Source: Lepraria neglecta (lineage: Eukaryota > Ascomycota > Lecanoromycetes > Lecanorales > Stereocaulaceae). Taken from it: a DNA stretch of 64,000 nt. Shown here piece by piece: positions 21,151-31,835 of this stretch. Each line of letters starts with the position of its first letter. The stretch's first letter is position 1. Both the position numbers and the translations under genes were made by a program. The notes below the pieces were generated by a model, which had not been told where the DNA came from, did no database searches, and was given only the letters and a program-made list of their open reading frames with translations. The stretch is from NCBI GenBank assembly GCA_033220425.1, contig CM065646.1, positions 4,037,501-4,101,500 of the forward strand, read 5' to 3'.

Positions 21151-22620
21151 TCACTCTATCTTAGAGCACTTGAAAACCAACACACTCTTCATTCTCCTTA
21201 TAGCTTCTTTCAGAACTGTTATTTCCACTGCGGAGCTGACTCGTGCCCAGCCCATTTCGGCCACATGACAAATTTGCCCAGGACTGACTAGTACTCCTGC
21301 CTCGCCCAGTCGAGCAATCATTGCAGCTTCGTCATCCCGATTGCTCGCTCGTGGAGCCAATTTTGCGAGAACAAAATAGCCTGCATTACAAGAGATATAA
21401 TAAATGCCATAACAGTCGAAGAGGCTCGTCAGTTTATGGTAAGCCTCTGCTAATCGTATCGAGTTCAGCTTCACCAGCTTTGGTAAAGACTCGGACGAAA
21501 GTAGAGCGCTTGCAAAGACTGTAGAAAGGGTCAAAACGTTCATGAATGCTGCTATGGGAAGCCCGTTGCAAAGTGGACTGTTAGCTTGAGTTGTGGTGCA
21601 GTCCTGTCATGATTTGTCAGTGTATGTCTTCTACCCCGGATGTGGCAGCTCTAACCAGTTTAAGGCCCGCAGAGGTGAAGTCTTTGCTCATGCTCCATAA
21701 AACATGGACTCTTGCAGGGTCGCAGTCAAGTGCAATCGAATCAAGAGCGAGCATTGAGACGAAGTGACGAGTCTCAGGTAAGTCGACTTGACTGCGACTG
21801 AAACTGTTGAGAGCAAAGACCTCCTTGGAGATCAGATGAATATTTCGCCGTTGACAGAACCGAAGGCATTCTTCAAGGACACATTTAGGGTAGCACCGCC
21901 CGAGAGAATTATGTGGATTGGTAAGAATTAAAGCCTTGATTGGACGACTGGGAGTGGCGAGAGCATCTTCCAAGGCCGGAACAAGAGATCTACTAAAGGG
22001 GTCTTGGAGACGGGGAAAGTTGGCCAGAATCGGGATAGTGGCGGATCGATTAGGGCAGTGGACATGATAACCATCTAGACATGTGAGTTTCGGTGTTCCC
22101 ACAGATAGACAGCTACGTACTCTAATACGGGCCTGGAATCAACACACCCTCCCCTTCGTCGCAGACATTCCAAAGAAGTGAATCCAAGCAAGTCGCTGCA
22201 TTCTTTAAGTGTGGATTATTGTCTTACCGCGGGCGATATCTGCATCTCTTGCTTTTTGTATTGCGCTTCATCCCACCTCTCACGCTGGATACAAGATCGG
22301 ACCCTTTTCTACGGTTTCAAATATCTGATATAGCCAATTTTCTTAAAGCGAAGTCGCCTCCTCAACACATTTTCGCGCTGGCACGCGATCCTTATAGTAG
22401 TCTGGAGATGGTTAGTGTTCAGGAAGTCGATGTAATGCTTGCCTCCCCATCCTTAATCGAGGTCTTCGCTAAATTGATGCTGATCAATCTCGCCTTTGGG
22501 AGCCTTTTCGAGCCGATGACGGAACCACGGTTCAAGGTCGTGGACTATCGCTCCAGCTCTGTGACTTTGCGCGAAGGACTTGCTTCACCAGTGTGGCTCA
22601 AGAGACACAAAGCATGACTG
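21151..22620 (-). pseudogene. ACC-synthase-like class I aminotransferase, broken
   Basis: PLP-dependent fold-type I family, common in fungal metabolite clusters. Recognisable pieces on the minus strand: GSKRL near 22480, NVCDEGEGVLIPGPY near 22140, IKALILTNPHNSLGRCYP, HLISKEVFALNSF and LWSMSKDFTSAGLKLV (the K is the expected PLP lysine). The C-terminal block runs LLSSESLPKLVKLNSIRLAEAYHKLTSL, CNAGYFVLAKLAP and GWARVSSAVEITVLKEAIRRM. The N-terminal third (22140-22620) has stops in every frame. The junction between the catalytic block (ends 21617) and the C-terminal block (starts 21543) is also out of frame. Introns may explain part of this but not the N-terminal damage. Confidence 0.75.
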
Positions 22621-22911
22621 TCGCTCGGATCACGTGCTCTCAATTTTCTTCTTTCCTACACGATGCGAGGACCACAGATGAGATCAAGCGAGCGCAACAA
22701 GGTGCACAAATTAGCCTTGTCTGGCTAGTTCTTTGGCTACGCACGCATGCTCGGCTTAATAAGCGAGAGATGGCCATGAAGAGTCTACAGAGTTGAAAAC
22801 TATTCGGAGTTAATTTTCACAAAGTACGCCGGGCTATAGATAATGGAGCAGTGATTTGAGGGGAGCGGCGAGCGCAAATCATGATCTGTGATAGTGACAT
22901 GATATACTACT
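22621..22911. other. Intergenic, nothing seen
   Basis: Short gap between the aminotransferase pseudogene and the 3' end of the first dynamin-like gene. A 67-residue plus-strand frame here lacks an ATG at its start. Confidence 0.4.
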
Positions 22912-25381
22912 CTACGGTGCGGCGCGTCTCCCAACAGTACGTAGAATACCCCGTCCGTCGTTCAACTTCTTGATATTGTTTTCAAGAAGTTCCCTCTGTC
23001 TTCTCGCTGACGGAGGTTCAGAGGCGATCGCCTCCGTCTCAGCGTCAGACAAGCCGTTCACCGTGATGGGAGAAAAGATTTTCTCCAGTCCGCGTACAAT
23101 ATGTCGCTCCACCACTTGTGTCGTGATATTGTCGATGAAAGTTTTTTGAGAGAGCTAAGCAGTCAGTAAGGTAGAATTGACCATGGGCCGCGCACAACCC
23201 CACTGACCTTATAAATCGAACACAGGCAGTCAAGAGCTTCTTCACAGCTGTGATCTTCCATGTCTCGACTTACCTCCGTAGAATACCCTCGCGATGTTTT
23301 TCCAGGATACACCGGTGTACTTGTACAGTTTGATGCATCTGCCGGGTGTGTGGCACGTTCGGTGATGTTGTTAATATGATTGGCCACAGGCTTCTCTTTT
23401 CTGTCATGACGTCTCTTCTTGATTGTGTCCGTGTAACAGTGGTTGTAAGTGATCGGATAGCTTCTGATGTCTTCCATTATCCTTTCCATCTCTCTGGCTG
23501 AGGCATCGAACCTCAACTTCAAAGCGTCTTCAACTTTGGACGACCAGAGACGGGTGTATACATCCTTGGGACATTTCTCCCGAAGTAACGCATCAAGAAA
23601 TCGCTCACAGACGTCCGCAACATCCTCAACGTGATGCTCGGCCATCGGCTGCCATTTACTGGATTGCTCCCAGAAGAGATCGCCAACCAATAGCGGATTA
23701 AAATCACCGGGGAGTTCTCGACCACGGGTCCGAAAAAGCGATTCTCGGACCCACTCCATCGCCTGACGCTTGGATCGATGAATCGGTGGCATCAGCCTTG
23801 CTATCCCGACACCAGGGACCACGTCTGGCTTCGTTGCTTCACTCTCCACGTCTGGTTTCCTTGCTTCACTCTCCATTTCCTCCCTCTCCGTTGCGTGGTT
23901 GCCGGCGTCCACCTCGTGTTCGTCCACGTGATACTTGTAGCCGTACGTGCGTAAGGCTTTGGAGAATTGAGAGTTCTTGTACTGGATGACGGCCCGCAGT
24001 CTGCGGATCGTCATGGGCGATTCGACGGAGAATGGGTGATCCGAGTTGGGAGTAAAGTATTCTCCTTCGTAGTGCCCGTTCACCGCGGCTTTGCCCACCT
24101 CATAGAAGTCCAGGCTGAGCTGAGTCAAAAAGGCTTTGCACTCCTGCGGCGTCGCTCGTCGACAGCCCATTGCTTCCAATAGACGTAGTGACTCCGTCAA
24201 CGCTTCCTCGAGATCCTTTCGTAGCTTCGGGAGCTCCTGCTTGACGTGCTCGAAGAGCATCTGGCTCAGACGGTCCCGTAGAGACGTAATTCCCACGCAC
24301 TCTTTGGACAGGATGGAAAAATTCGAGGTTCGGAAGTAGCCGGTCTCGGAGATGTTGCGTTGCTCAAATGAGCTCGACCCCTCTTCATAACTTCGGTTCT
24401 TCAGTACGTGCCAGCCTAGATTAAAGAATATGTCCTCGTTTCGCGCCAGACCGAGGAACGCTTTTTCACTACCAGAACCGGACGGGAGGCGGTCGGGTTT
24501 GGTGATGATCCCAAGCGTGCGATCTCCTCCCGGGTCAACTTTCCTAACCTTCTTCAGGATCCCCTGATTGGCGTAGTCATTGCTGGCCGAGACCACCGCC
24601 AGGCAAATCGTCCGATGTTGGGAAATGTAGTGGTCGGTGATCTCTGTAACCAGCCGCACGTCCTCTTCCGTCACTCCTCGGGTTTCCGTCTGAACGAGCC
24701 CCGGAAGATCGACTAGTGTTAATTGAGGTCGGAAAGGCCCCTCGATTTCGATACTTAAGACATCTTTGGCGAACGCTCTGGACGTGGAAGTCGATGTGTT
24801 GTTGATTCCCATCAGAGTCGTTGCCTTGTCCATTAAGGAAGGAAGCTCTTCAAAATCGGAGATGGATTCTTTGAAAGCTCCGATGGGCTCTCGTTCCCTC
24901 GGAGGTCTATCGTCGTCGGGGATCACTTTGATCGTGATCGCATCCGTCGTTGCCCGACGTAGGATGATTTCTGTGGCGAATCGCGTACAGAGATTATCGT
25001 TCCGCGGGAAGGGGATTTCCGTGAGAGCTTCGAGAACAGAGCTTTTGCCGGCCGATTGATCACCGCAGACAACGAGCTGGGGCAGAGACAGCGTGCTCTC
25101 AAGGCCGCATTTGCGGAGCTGATCGACAATGTTGAGTACGTTCCGTTGCTCAACGCTTTGAAGGCCTTCAAGCGATAAAGTTGTCTCCAACGCTTGAGGC
25201 GTGTTGCCATTCTCGGATTCCAGGAAGCTATCGGCAACTGACTGGTCGTCTGATTTGCGCGGACATCAGCAGACGATGCGTGATGCAAGTGAATCAACAG
25301 ATGAAAGCACTTGCCAGAAGACTTCGGCGAGGAATCTCGGCGCCGCAAGTCGAAGTCAAAGTCGGAGCAGGATAGAGACAT
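22912..25381 (-). CDS. Dynamin-like GTPase 1
   Basis: Large GTPase of the dynamin/Mx-like superfamily; members polymerise on membranes and hydrolyse GTP. The model has exons 25311-25381, 23208-25227 and 22912-23154 (777 residues), with introns 25228-25310 and 23155-23207. The long frame has no ATG before the P-loop, so I add a first exon from ATG 25381, the only spliced start that keeps frame; this exon is uncertain. G1 GDQSAGKSS is near residue 79, G2 is in TRFATEIIL, G3 is DLPG, G4 is TKPD. A stalk region follows (REHP-free loop, LPGDFNPLLVGDLFWEQSSKW). The GTPase effector-like C-terminus is IDNITTQVVERHIVRGLEKIF to GRRAAP. No PH or transmembrane segment. It is divergent from, and clearly paralogous to, the gene at 27482. 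The role is unknown; fungal accessory dynamins are uncharacterised as far as I know. Confidence 0.88.
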
Positions 25382-25899
25382 GATGTAATTCAAGGATGGC
25401 GCGGTTTGAAGACGGCTGCTACAAGCGTCATAAGTATATGCAATGAGGATGCAACCAACGGTCGAACCACGGGAACGAGGAGTTATATGTGAACAGCGAG
25501 GGGGACACCCAGGGTTATGAATCGTAGGTGCAAGGATTCACCCAAGGAACGTGCACCAGCCTTGAAGAAGCTTTGCCTAAAGCAAGGCAGATAGATCTAT
25601 TGGACGATCATCATGCATGATAACACCCCACCTCTCGCCAGGTCTTAGCCATCCGTTCCGATTCCTATCCGCTTCTTCGTTAAAGGCTTAATGCAACAAA
25701 GCTGCAGAACGGCCTAAAGGTGAGATCTTGCATGACCACGCATAATCTCCGGCTCACGGAATCCTGCATCCGCCCATGTCCTTAAGTTTAGATCATGAGA
25801 CGAGAATTAACATGTCGTAGAATAATCCCGCGTTTGCGCACAGATCCTTAAGTGTCATAGGTGAGGGAGCAGCGGCAATTTAGTGTATTCATGATTTTA

Positions 25900-26420
25900 T
25901 AGATTTCTTGGCATTCCAATCCATCGCATCCTCTATATAAAATTATATACAAAACACGATAGATTACCATATAGTCTACTATATATTAACTTTGAAGCCT
26001 AGAAACCGCCTATACACGATTACGAAGGTATTATAATACCTAGACAGCGCTCCTCTCGATCTAGGAATACCCCTTCTATCTCTCCTATCGCCCTCTAGTA
26101 ATCTATACGGAAGAGTAATTATCTCTCTAAAGTAGTACGATTCGCTAATAACTAGCCGGAGAATATCACTACCGCTAGTAAGAATAGTAGAGGTAAAAAG
26201 AAGATAGGGCGCTAGGTACCCTCTAAGTCTATACGAAAAACTTGGAGTCTACTATTAGTATACAAGTGAGTGCCTGTAATCTTCACAGAAGATTACCGTA
26301 AAAACGGCTATAATTCTCTATAACTACGGCGTCTTAGAATCCTCTATATATACACCTATAGTATTAATAATCCTCTATCGGCCAGCCAGATAAGATATAG
26401 CGACGTTCGGCAAGGCCTGA
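25900..26420. repeat. AT-rich, RIP-like degenerate repeat
   Basis: Dense TA steps (TATATAAAATTATATAC, CTATATATTAAC, CTATATATACACC) and many stop codons in all frames, in contrast to the flanking GC-balanced genes. This is the pattern of a transposon mutated by repeat-induced point mutation. It contains the hairpin repeat at 26276. Confidence 0.5.
26276..26312. repeat. Perfect palindrome repeat, copy A
   Basis: GTAATCTTC-ACA-GAAGATTAC is a perfect 9-bp-arm hairpin, followed by CGTAAAAACGGCTATA. The same 37 bases recur at 30600-30636 with one C/T difference, so the two copies flank the second dynamin-like gene. Confidence 0.7.
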
Positions 26421-27481
26421 CGCTCTTCGCTCGACCTGGGACTGGCAGCGCTGTTGCGATCGTTCTTGGCGGGGGTTCTCCCGTCACGTGTCTATCACTT
26501 GAGCCTATTCGTTGCCTCTCTTATAGAAGCAAATATCTACCGGGCAATGCCTCAATGGACATAACCTAGAGCCGAAGACATGGGTGGCTGAAGTTTACCC
26601 GCAAATTTTCCGCGGATGCACGATTCCGTGAGCCGAAGCGTATGCATGGTCATGCATCGAGCGAGGCTCATTGCTTTTTCATCACATGTAGAATCTTACC
26701 TTTTAGGAAGCCGAGACTGGAACCCTCAATAAGAGAACCATTGACCTGATGACTGCTTTGTATATTTCAGCGACTTATCTCCTGCATAGATATTGTCGTT
26801 GACGACGGAAAGGAGTAGAGCCGTTACAGCAATCGGAAGAGAATCCCTGAAACCAGAATCTCCACACAGATCAACTCGCCCAAGCATGAGCAATCGGTGC
26901 TTGGTCGTTGTCCGCATCATTTGTCGTTTTCAGTGGCGCTCGTCCTTGTTCGAATCGATCGAGGGATGCTGTGGAAACGTTAGGCGGTTCTGCAGGCTGT
27001 ATAGCATTTATACTTTACCGAAGAAGTGGATATAGATCCCTATGGATTGATAAGGCCTCTTCGCGACAGATCCAACAACCTGCGGATGACGAGAACCGGG
27101 GTGGTATTATGCGTTATGGCACGTCCAATAGATCTGCCGTGCTTCAGACAAACTTCTTCAAGGGCTGGTGCATGTTAGCTGTGCGGATCCTTGCCCTTCG
27201 ATTCATAGCCCCTGCAAGTTATGATGCTAATGCATATGAATGGAGTGCCATTCGCTTTCAACGGCTGCGCGTCTCTGCGGGCAAGTTGCAGACGGAATCT
27301 CTCAGGCAGTTAAGCTGACAGCTTTGCTGATCCTAGTTCAGAAACGTTGGTTAAGTATCCCTTATTTCCTTCTTGATCCTTAGAGAAGATCCAGCGTCCT
27401 CAGCCTTCTGAGCATTAAAGCAAGATCACCAAACCATCCACATCGTTTCATCAATACAAGACAAGAAATACAAAGTGTAAG

Positions 27482-30223
27482 ATGGTTTCTGTCACTGATC
27501 CGGCAAAGCTGGAACATTTGCAGACGCGAGAGCAGATGAAGCTCCTGGATGTCATTGACGCCCTGCGAGCAGAAGGGCTCAGTGAGTACACCGCTCTTCC
27601 GCAGCTGATCGTCTGTGGAGACCAGTCCAGCGGCAAGAGCTCAGTCCTCGAAGCCATCTGTGGTGTGCCATTTCCTCGCAAAGACACCTTCTGCACCAGG
27701 TTTGCTACAGAGGTCATCTTACGTCGGGCCACGGATGAGTTCATATCAGTGTCTTTGGTTAGTCACATCTGGAAGATCGTGATACTTAATGATAACTGAT
27801 GCTTGTACTTATAGGTGCCAGGGAAAACCAGGTCTTCCCAAGACCGAGATATTCTTTCAGGCTTTCATCATGACCTCTCATCCCGTGAAGAGTTTCCTGA
27901 ATTGTTCGAGAAGGCTAAACACGCCATGGGTCTAGATGTGCTTGGGAGCCGGGCCTTTTCGGAAGACATTCTGCGTGTTGAGGTGTCAGGTCCAACCCAA
28001 CCCCAGCTGACTGTGGTGGACCTGCCAGGTCTCATTCACTCCGAGAACAGAAAGCAAACCGCCCGCGATGTCAGTCTAGTTCACAAACTCGTGGAGTCCT
28101 ACATGAAAAGCGAAAGGAGTATCATTTTGGCCGTGGTGTCTGCTATGAATGAGTTTGCGAACCAGATTGTGCTCAAAAAGGCTCGTGACGTCGATCCAGA
28201 GGGGGAGCGTACGATTGGCATCATCACAAAGCCCGATACCTTACGAATTGGAACCACTTTGGAAAGAGAGTTCATAGCTCTTGCCCGAAATGAGGATGTC
28301 AAGTTCGAACGCGGCTGGCATGTTGTTAAAAATCTCGATCTTGGTGCAGGCGAGGGAGAAACCAAGGACAGGGACAGCGAGGAGTCGCTGTTCTTCGAAA
28401 AGAGCAATTTCAAGTCTCTTCCACCTTCCAGCGTCGGAATTTCAAGCCTACGCCATCGTCTTAGCCAGGTTCTCTTCGACCAGGTTCGATCTGAGCTCCC
28501 CAAACTCGTTGAGGATATTCGATCCGGTATAGCTACAACGCGGGACGGGCTTGACAAGCTTGGCCCAAGTCGTGTTACACCTGAAGAACAGAGAGCTTTT
28601 TTGATAAGAGTCAGCCAAGAGTTCCAGATACTCTCCAAGGATGCTATCAATGGCCAGTATAGCAACCCTTTCTTTAAGGACTATGTACCAGCTAAGACGC
28701 GCCTTTGCGCTGTCATTGCCAACTCTCACGACCGTTTCGGGACCAGCCTTCGAGAGAGTGGAGCACGATGGATCATTTCAGAAAGCAAGGACAGGAAGTC
28801 TGTGAGAGGCAGCAGCAGCAGCAGCAAGTACCGCACTCGAGAAGAGGCGATCAACAAAATCCAAAAATTATTGCGTATTAGTCGTGGAAGAGAGGTAATC
28901 GCATATTTAGTTTTGCGAGCTACATCCGGTGGATAAACTGACTGTGAATCAGCTTCCTGGGCTTGTCAATCCACTACTTGTCGGCGAGGTTTTCCGAGAG
29001 TACAGCGAACCCTGGGAGGGCATTGCCCGTTCTCATATCCGCTCGGTCTGGAAAAGCACGAAGTTCTTCCTCCAGCAAGTCTTGCAACACCTAACCGATG
29101 CGGAAGTCTGCGCGGCTCTGTTTTACGAGCTGCTTGAGCCGATCATGAATGAAAAGCTTGACCTTGCTCATTCGAAACTTGCCGAACTGATTGCAGTTTA
29201 CAAAGACCACCCGACTACGCTCAATCATTGTTTCCAAGAGAACGTGGTTGCTCTACAGAAGGCTCGCAGGAACTCTTCCAATGAGGAAAAGCTGCGTGGA
29301 ATATTATCCCAAGGAAGCAAGGTTCACGAGCAGGACCTTCCGCTGCTTATGTCGGCCATGCAGTTCGAAGAAACGCCTGACATGAATCGCAAAGCCGCAG
29401 AAGAAATATTTGATAACATGAACGCCTTCTACAAGGTTCGCGCCTCATCATTCCTGTTATATTCCAGTACTGACTATTGGCTGAGACTGCAATGGAAGTC
29501 TTTTTAGACAACGTCCCAAGCCTCGTCATCCAGGAGACCATCGTCAACCAAGTGCCACGTATGCTTTGCCCGGAGTCGGTATTTGCGATGGAATCGGACC
29601 TTGTGAAGAAGATTGCCTCGGAGTCCGAAGCCAAGAGACTCCAAAGAGAGGAGCTGACCCGGAAGCTCGGGACTTTGGAGGCTGGGTACGGTATCTGCAA
29701 GCAGTGTGTAGCTCGGGGAAGTTCAGGTACGTGTCTCCGCTGATGATGCGGGTCCCTGGAAACAGCTAAATAAAGAAAGGGCTGAAAGAGCAGATAATAC
29801 TTCGTGATAAGGCGCCGGCGGAAGAGTTGGCCAGCGATGAAGATATCTCTTCTGGCTCTGATGAGGTTGTCGAGGTTACTCAAAGTGAAACGGAGGAGCC
29901 ATCAGACACACACATGCCTGTAGCGTCACCACGGGAGGATGTGCCAAAACAAGTAAGTCTTTTTCTCGTCAACGTGTTTAAATTTCGCTAATCAGTGACA
30001 ACGTATTTGATAGTGTATCAGCAAAGCCATTAACAGTTGGGAAAAATATTCGACTGTAAAGGGCTCCTTTCCTCGAGTGTCTCACGAAAGCTAACCGCAC
30101 ATGCGATAGGAAGCTGAACCGACCGCTGGCAGTTGGCTGTCTCGATCGAAAGGGAAGGACAAGCACATGAAGGCAGAGGTCGGCCTTGTAGAATCTTCTA
30201 CTGAAGAGTTGACAGATGATTGA
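27482..30223 (+). CDS. Dynamin-like GTPase 2 with acidic C-terminal tail
   Basis: Seven exons: 27482-27757, 27815-28894, 28953-29435, 29486-29726, 29780-29952, 30014-30055 and 30110-30223. All junctions keep frame, giving 802 residues. Introns are 50-61 bp with good GT-AG ends. G1 GDQSSGKSS is at 46-54, G2 is in TRFATEVIL, G3 is DLPG, G4 is TKPD. The stalk has LPGLVNPLLVGEVFREYSEPW, and the effector-like region has FLDNVPSLVIQETIVNQVPRML. It is colinear with the product of the divergent gene (PFPRKDTFCTRF versus PFPRNDNLCTRF). Unlike that paralog it continues past the effector region with about 110 residues of acidic, Ser-rich sequence (EELASDEDISSGSDEVVEV ... STEELTDD) encoded by the three short last exons. 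That tail may be a regulatory or partner-binding region. The start ATG at 27482 gives a natural N-terminus. Confidence 0.92.
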
Positions 30224-30599
30224 GACTGGCGCATGTCATTCAAAGCGTCAAAACATACAGATTTCAATATCTCCGTTTAGATTTCGTTCTCCGTTGATAG
30301 AATAGACGCTTGTTGAATAGATATATAAGAACGGGGTTTACGGCGCTAAATGGTTGCATGAGTTCTGGGGGACTATCACTTGACGTCTCAACCCGAAGTG
30401 ATAGCCTCGTCGATCTTCTGTACGTGTAGTGTGGCCCGGCCGACAGGGTGTAGGCGTCCAAGTGTGTCCACGTTCAATTCCATAGAGGCATCGAGGCCCA
30501 CTAGAAGGGTTCACCCCCCAACTGGCTGAACTGCCCTGCCGGCCACCCTATAGGGCAAAATTTACTACTATAGAGGTTTTTTATTGTAGACAAGTGCCC

Positions 30600-30636
30600 G
30601 TAATCTTCACAGAAGATTACTGTAAAAACGGCTATA
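30600..30636. repeat. Perfect palindrome repeat, copy B
   Basis: Same hairpin GTAATCTTC-ACA-GAAGATTAC followed by TGTAAAAACGGCTATA, in the same orientation as copy A. It lies in an AT-rich stretch (to about 30790) 380 bp past the second dynamin-like gene. Confidence 0.7.
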
Positions 30637-30639
30637 TCT

Positions 30640-31835
30640 CGCTTATTTTATACTCGATTTAGGAAATTTTAGCAGTATTAGAAATTACTCTATATATAGT
30701 ATGTTTTATATATATAAAGCTAAGCCCTAATCCTAATAAGGCAAAATTTATTAAGGATTTAGTATATTAGTACTTCGGGGGCGGCTGCGGGGTGGCTGCG
30801 GGGGTAGCTTTAGGGAACTCCGCAGGTAAAAACATGTTTTTTGAGCTTTCTTTAGCCAAATCTTAACTAAATTTCAAAATTCGAACGGCGTTACAAAGCG
30901 CATGCCTGGTTCCAAAACTCATGAAATTATCTCGATATTATATGACGTATGTGGCGCGGGGCATTGGTGCGAAGAAGTTACGGTGCGCATTTAACTTTTG
31001 ATGTTCCAGGGTCCGGGGGCGCCAAGCTCAATGGCATTTACTTACGCTGCCCGCAAAACATCGCTAAAACGTATATTTACTGATAACTATTGCGCAAGTG
31101 GGCCGATTCTCAAAATTCTTGATGCGCAAGCAAGCTAATGATCAACTTTAACATACATGAGCTTTGTAAAAGAAAGAATGACGTATATGGCGCAAGGCAT
31201 TGCTGCGAAGCAATTGCGGTGCGCGCTCAGATTTTGATGGGGTACAGCTTGGCGCGCTAACCGAAGAAGGCAGTTAGCAGAGGCTCTATAGGAGCACTTT
31301 GATTGGCTGCAAGTGCGGAATACCCTCCGAAAGTCCGCATTAGAAGAAGATCCTTAGATATTGGATGATTTTAGTAGAGATATAAAATATAAAGGAGCGA
31401 CTATAGTCTAAAATCGCTAAGGATATATATAAGATTGGTATTAGAAAAGAAATTGATCTATATTATTGTAGAGATAGTGGATAGTATTATTCGTTAAAAA
31501 GGTGAGGATAAAGCCGCATTAGAATAATCATTCCCCACATCTCGCCGCTATGCGCCTTGCATGATGGGTCTTAAAAGAATAGCCCATCCATAGGCATGGG
31601 TTCCACGATAGCCTATCACGTCGACCTTTCGCGCATTATCTCGGAATCGGGTTCCCCTCCGCGGTGCCAGGTCATGCTTGCTTTACCTTGAGTGGTGATG
31701 CCCAACACCTAGGCCTTAATTTTTTTCACGTCAAAGGTGTGGAGAAGATCACTAGCTCCATCATGATTATGCCATAAGGCTCACATCGATCGGTCCTTTC
31801 TCACACCAAAACCTTCCCCCGGAGAGTGCACCAAA
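30640..31835. other. Spacer upstream of the giant gene, AT-rich and repeat-bearing
   Basis: TA-rich blocks at about 30640-30770 and 31340-31510 look RIP-degraded. Between them lies the imperfect 62-bp direct repeat listed separately. The last 300 bp before the ATG at 31836 is GC-balanced and C/T-rich near 31800-31820, as expected of a fungal core promoter. No gene seen. Confidence 0.5.
30942..31239. repeat. 62-bp imperfect direct repeat pair
   Basis: Units 30942-31003 and 31178-31239 both start ATGACGTAT and end TTTTGATG. They align without gaps at 50 of 62 positions by eye (core GAAG..GTGCGC). They lie in the same direction 174 bp apart, between the dynamin-like gene and the giant gene. Confidence 0.6.

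Larger units (their letters stand above)
25382..27481. other. Spacer between divergent dynamin-like genes
   Basis: 2.1 kb that must hold both promoters. Its middle (about 25900-26420) is AT-rich and repeat-like and is listed separately. The part at 26793-27318 has overlapping open frames of unnatural composition, and I do not accept any as a gene. Confidence 0.5.

Noticed and set aside
26793-27318. Overlapping plus-strand frames upstream of dynamin-like gene 2
   Set aside because: The 136-residue frame at 26908-27318 has no family features and mixed composition, and competing frames of similar length overlap it.
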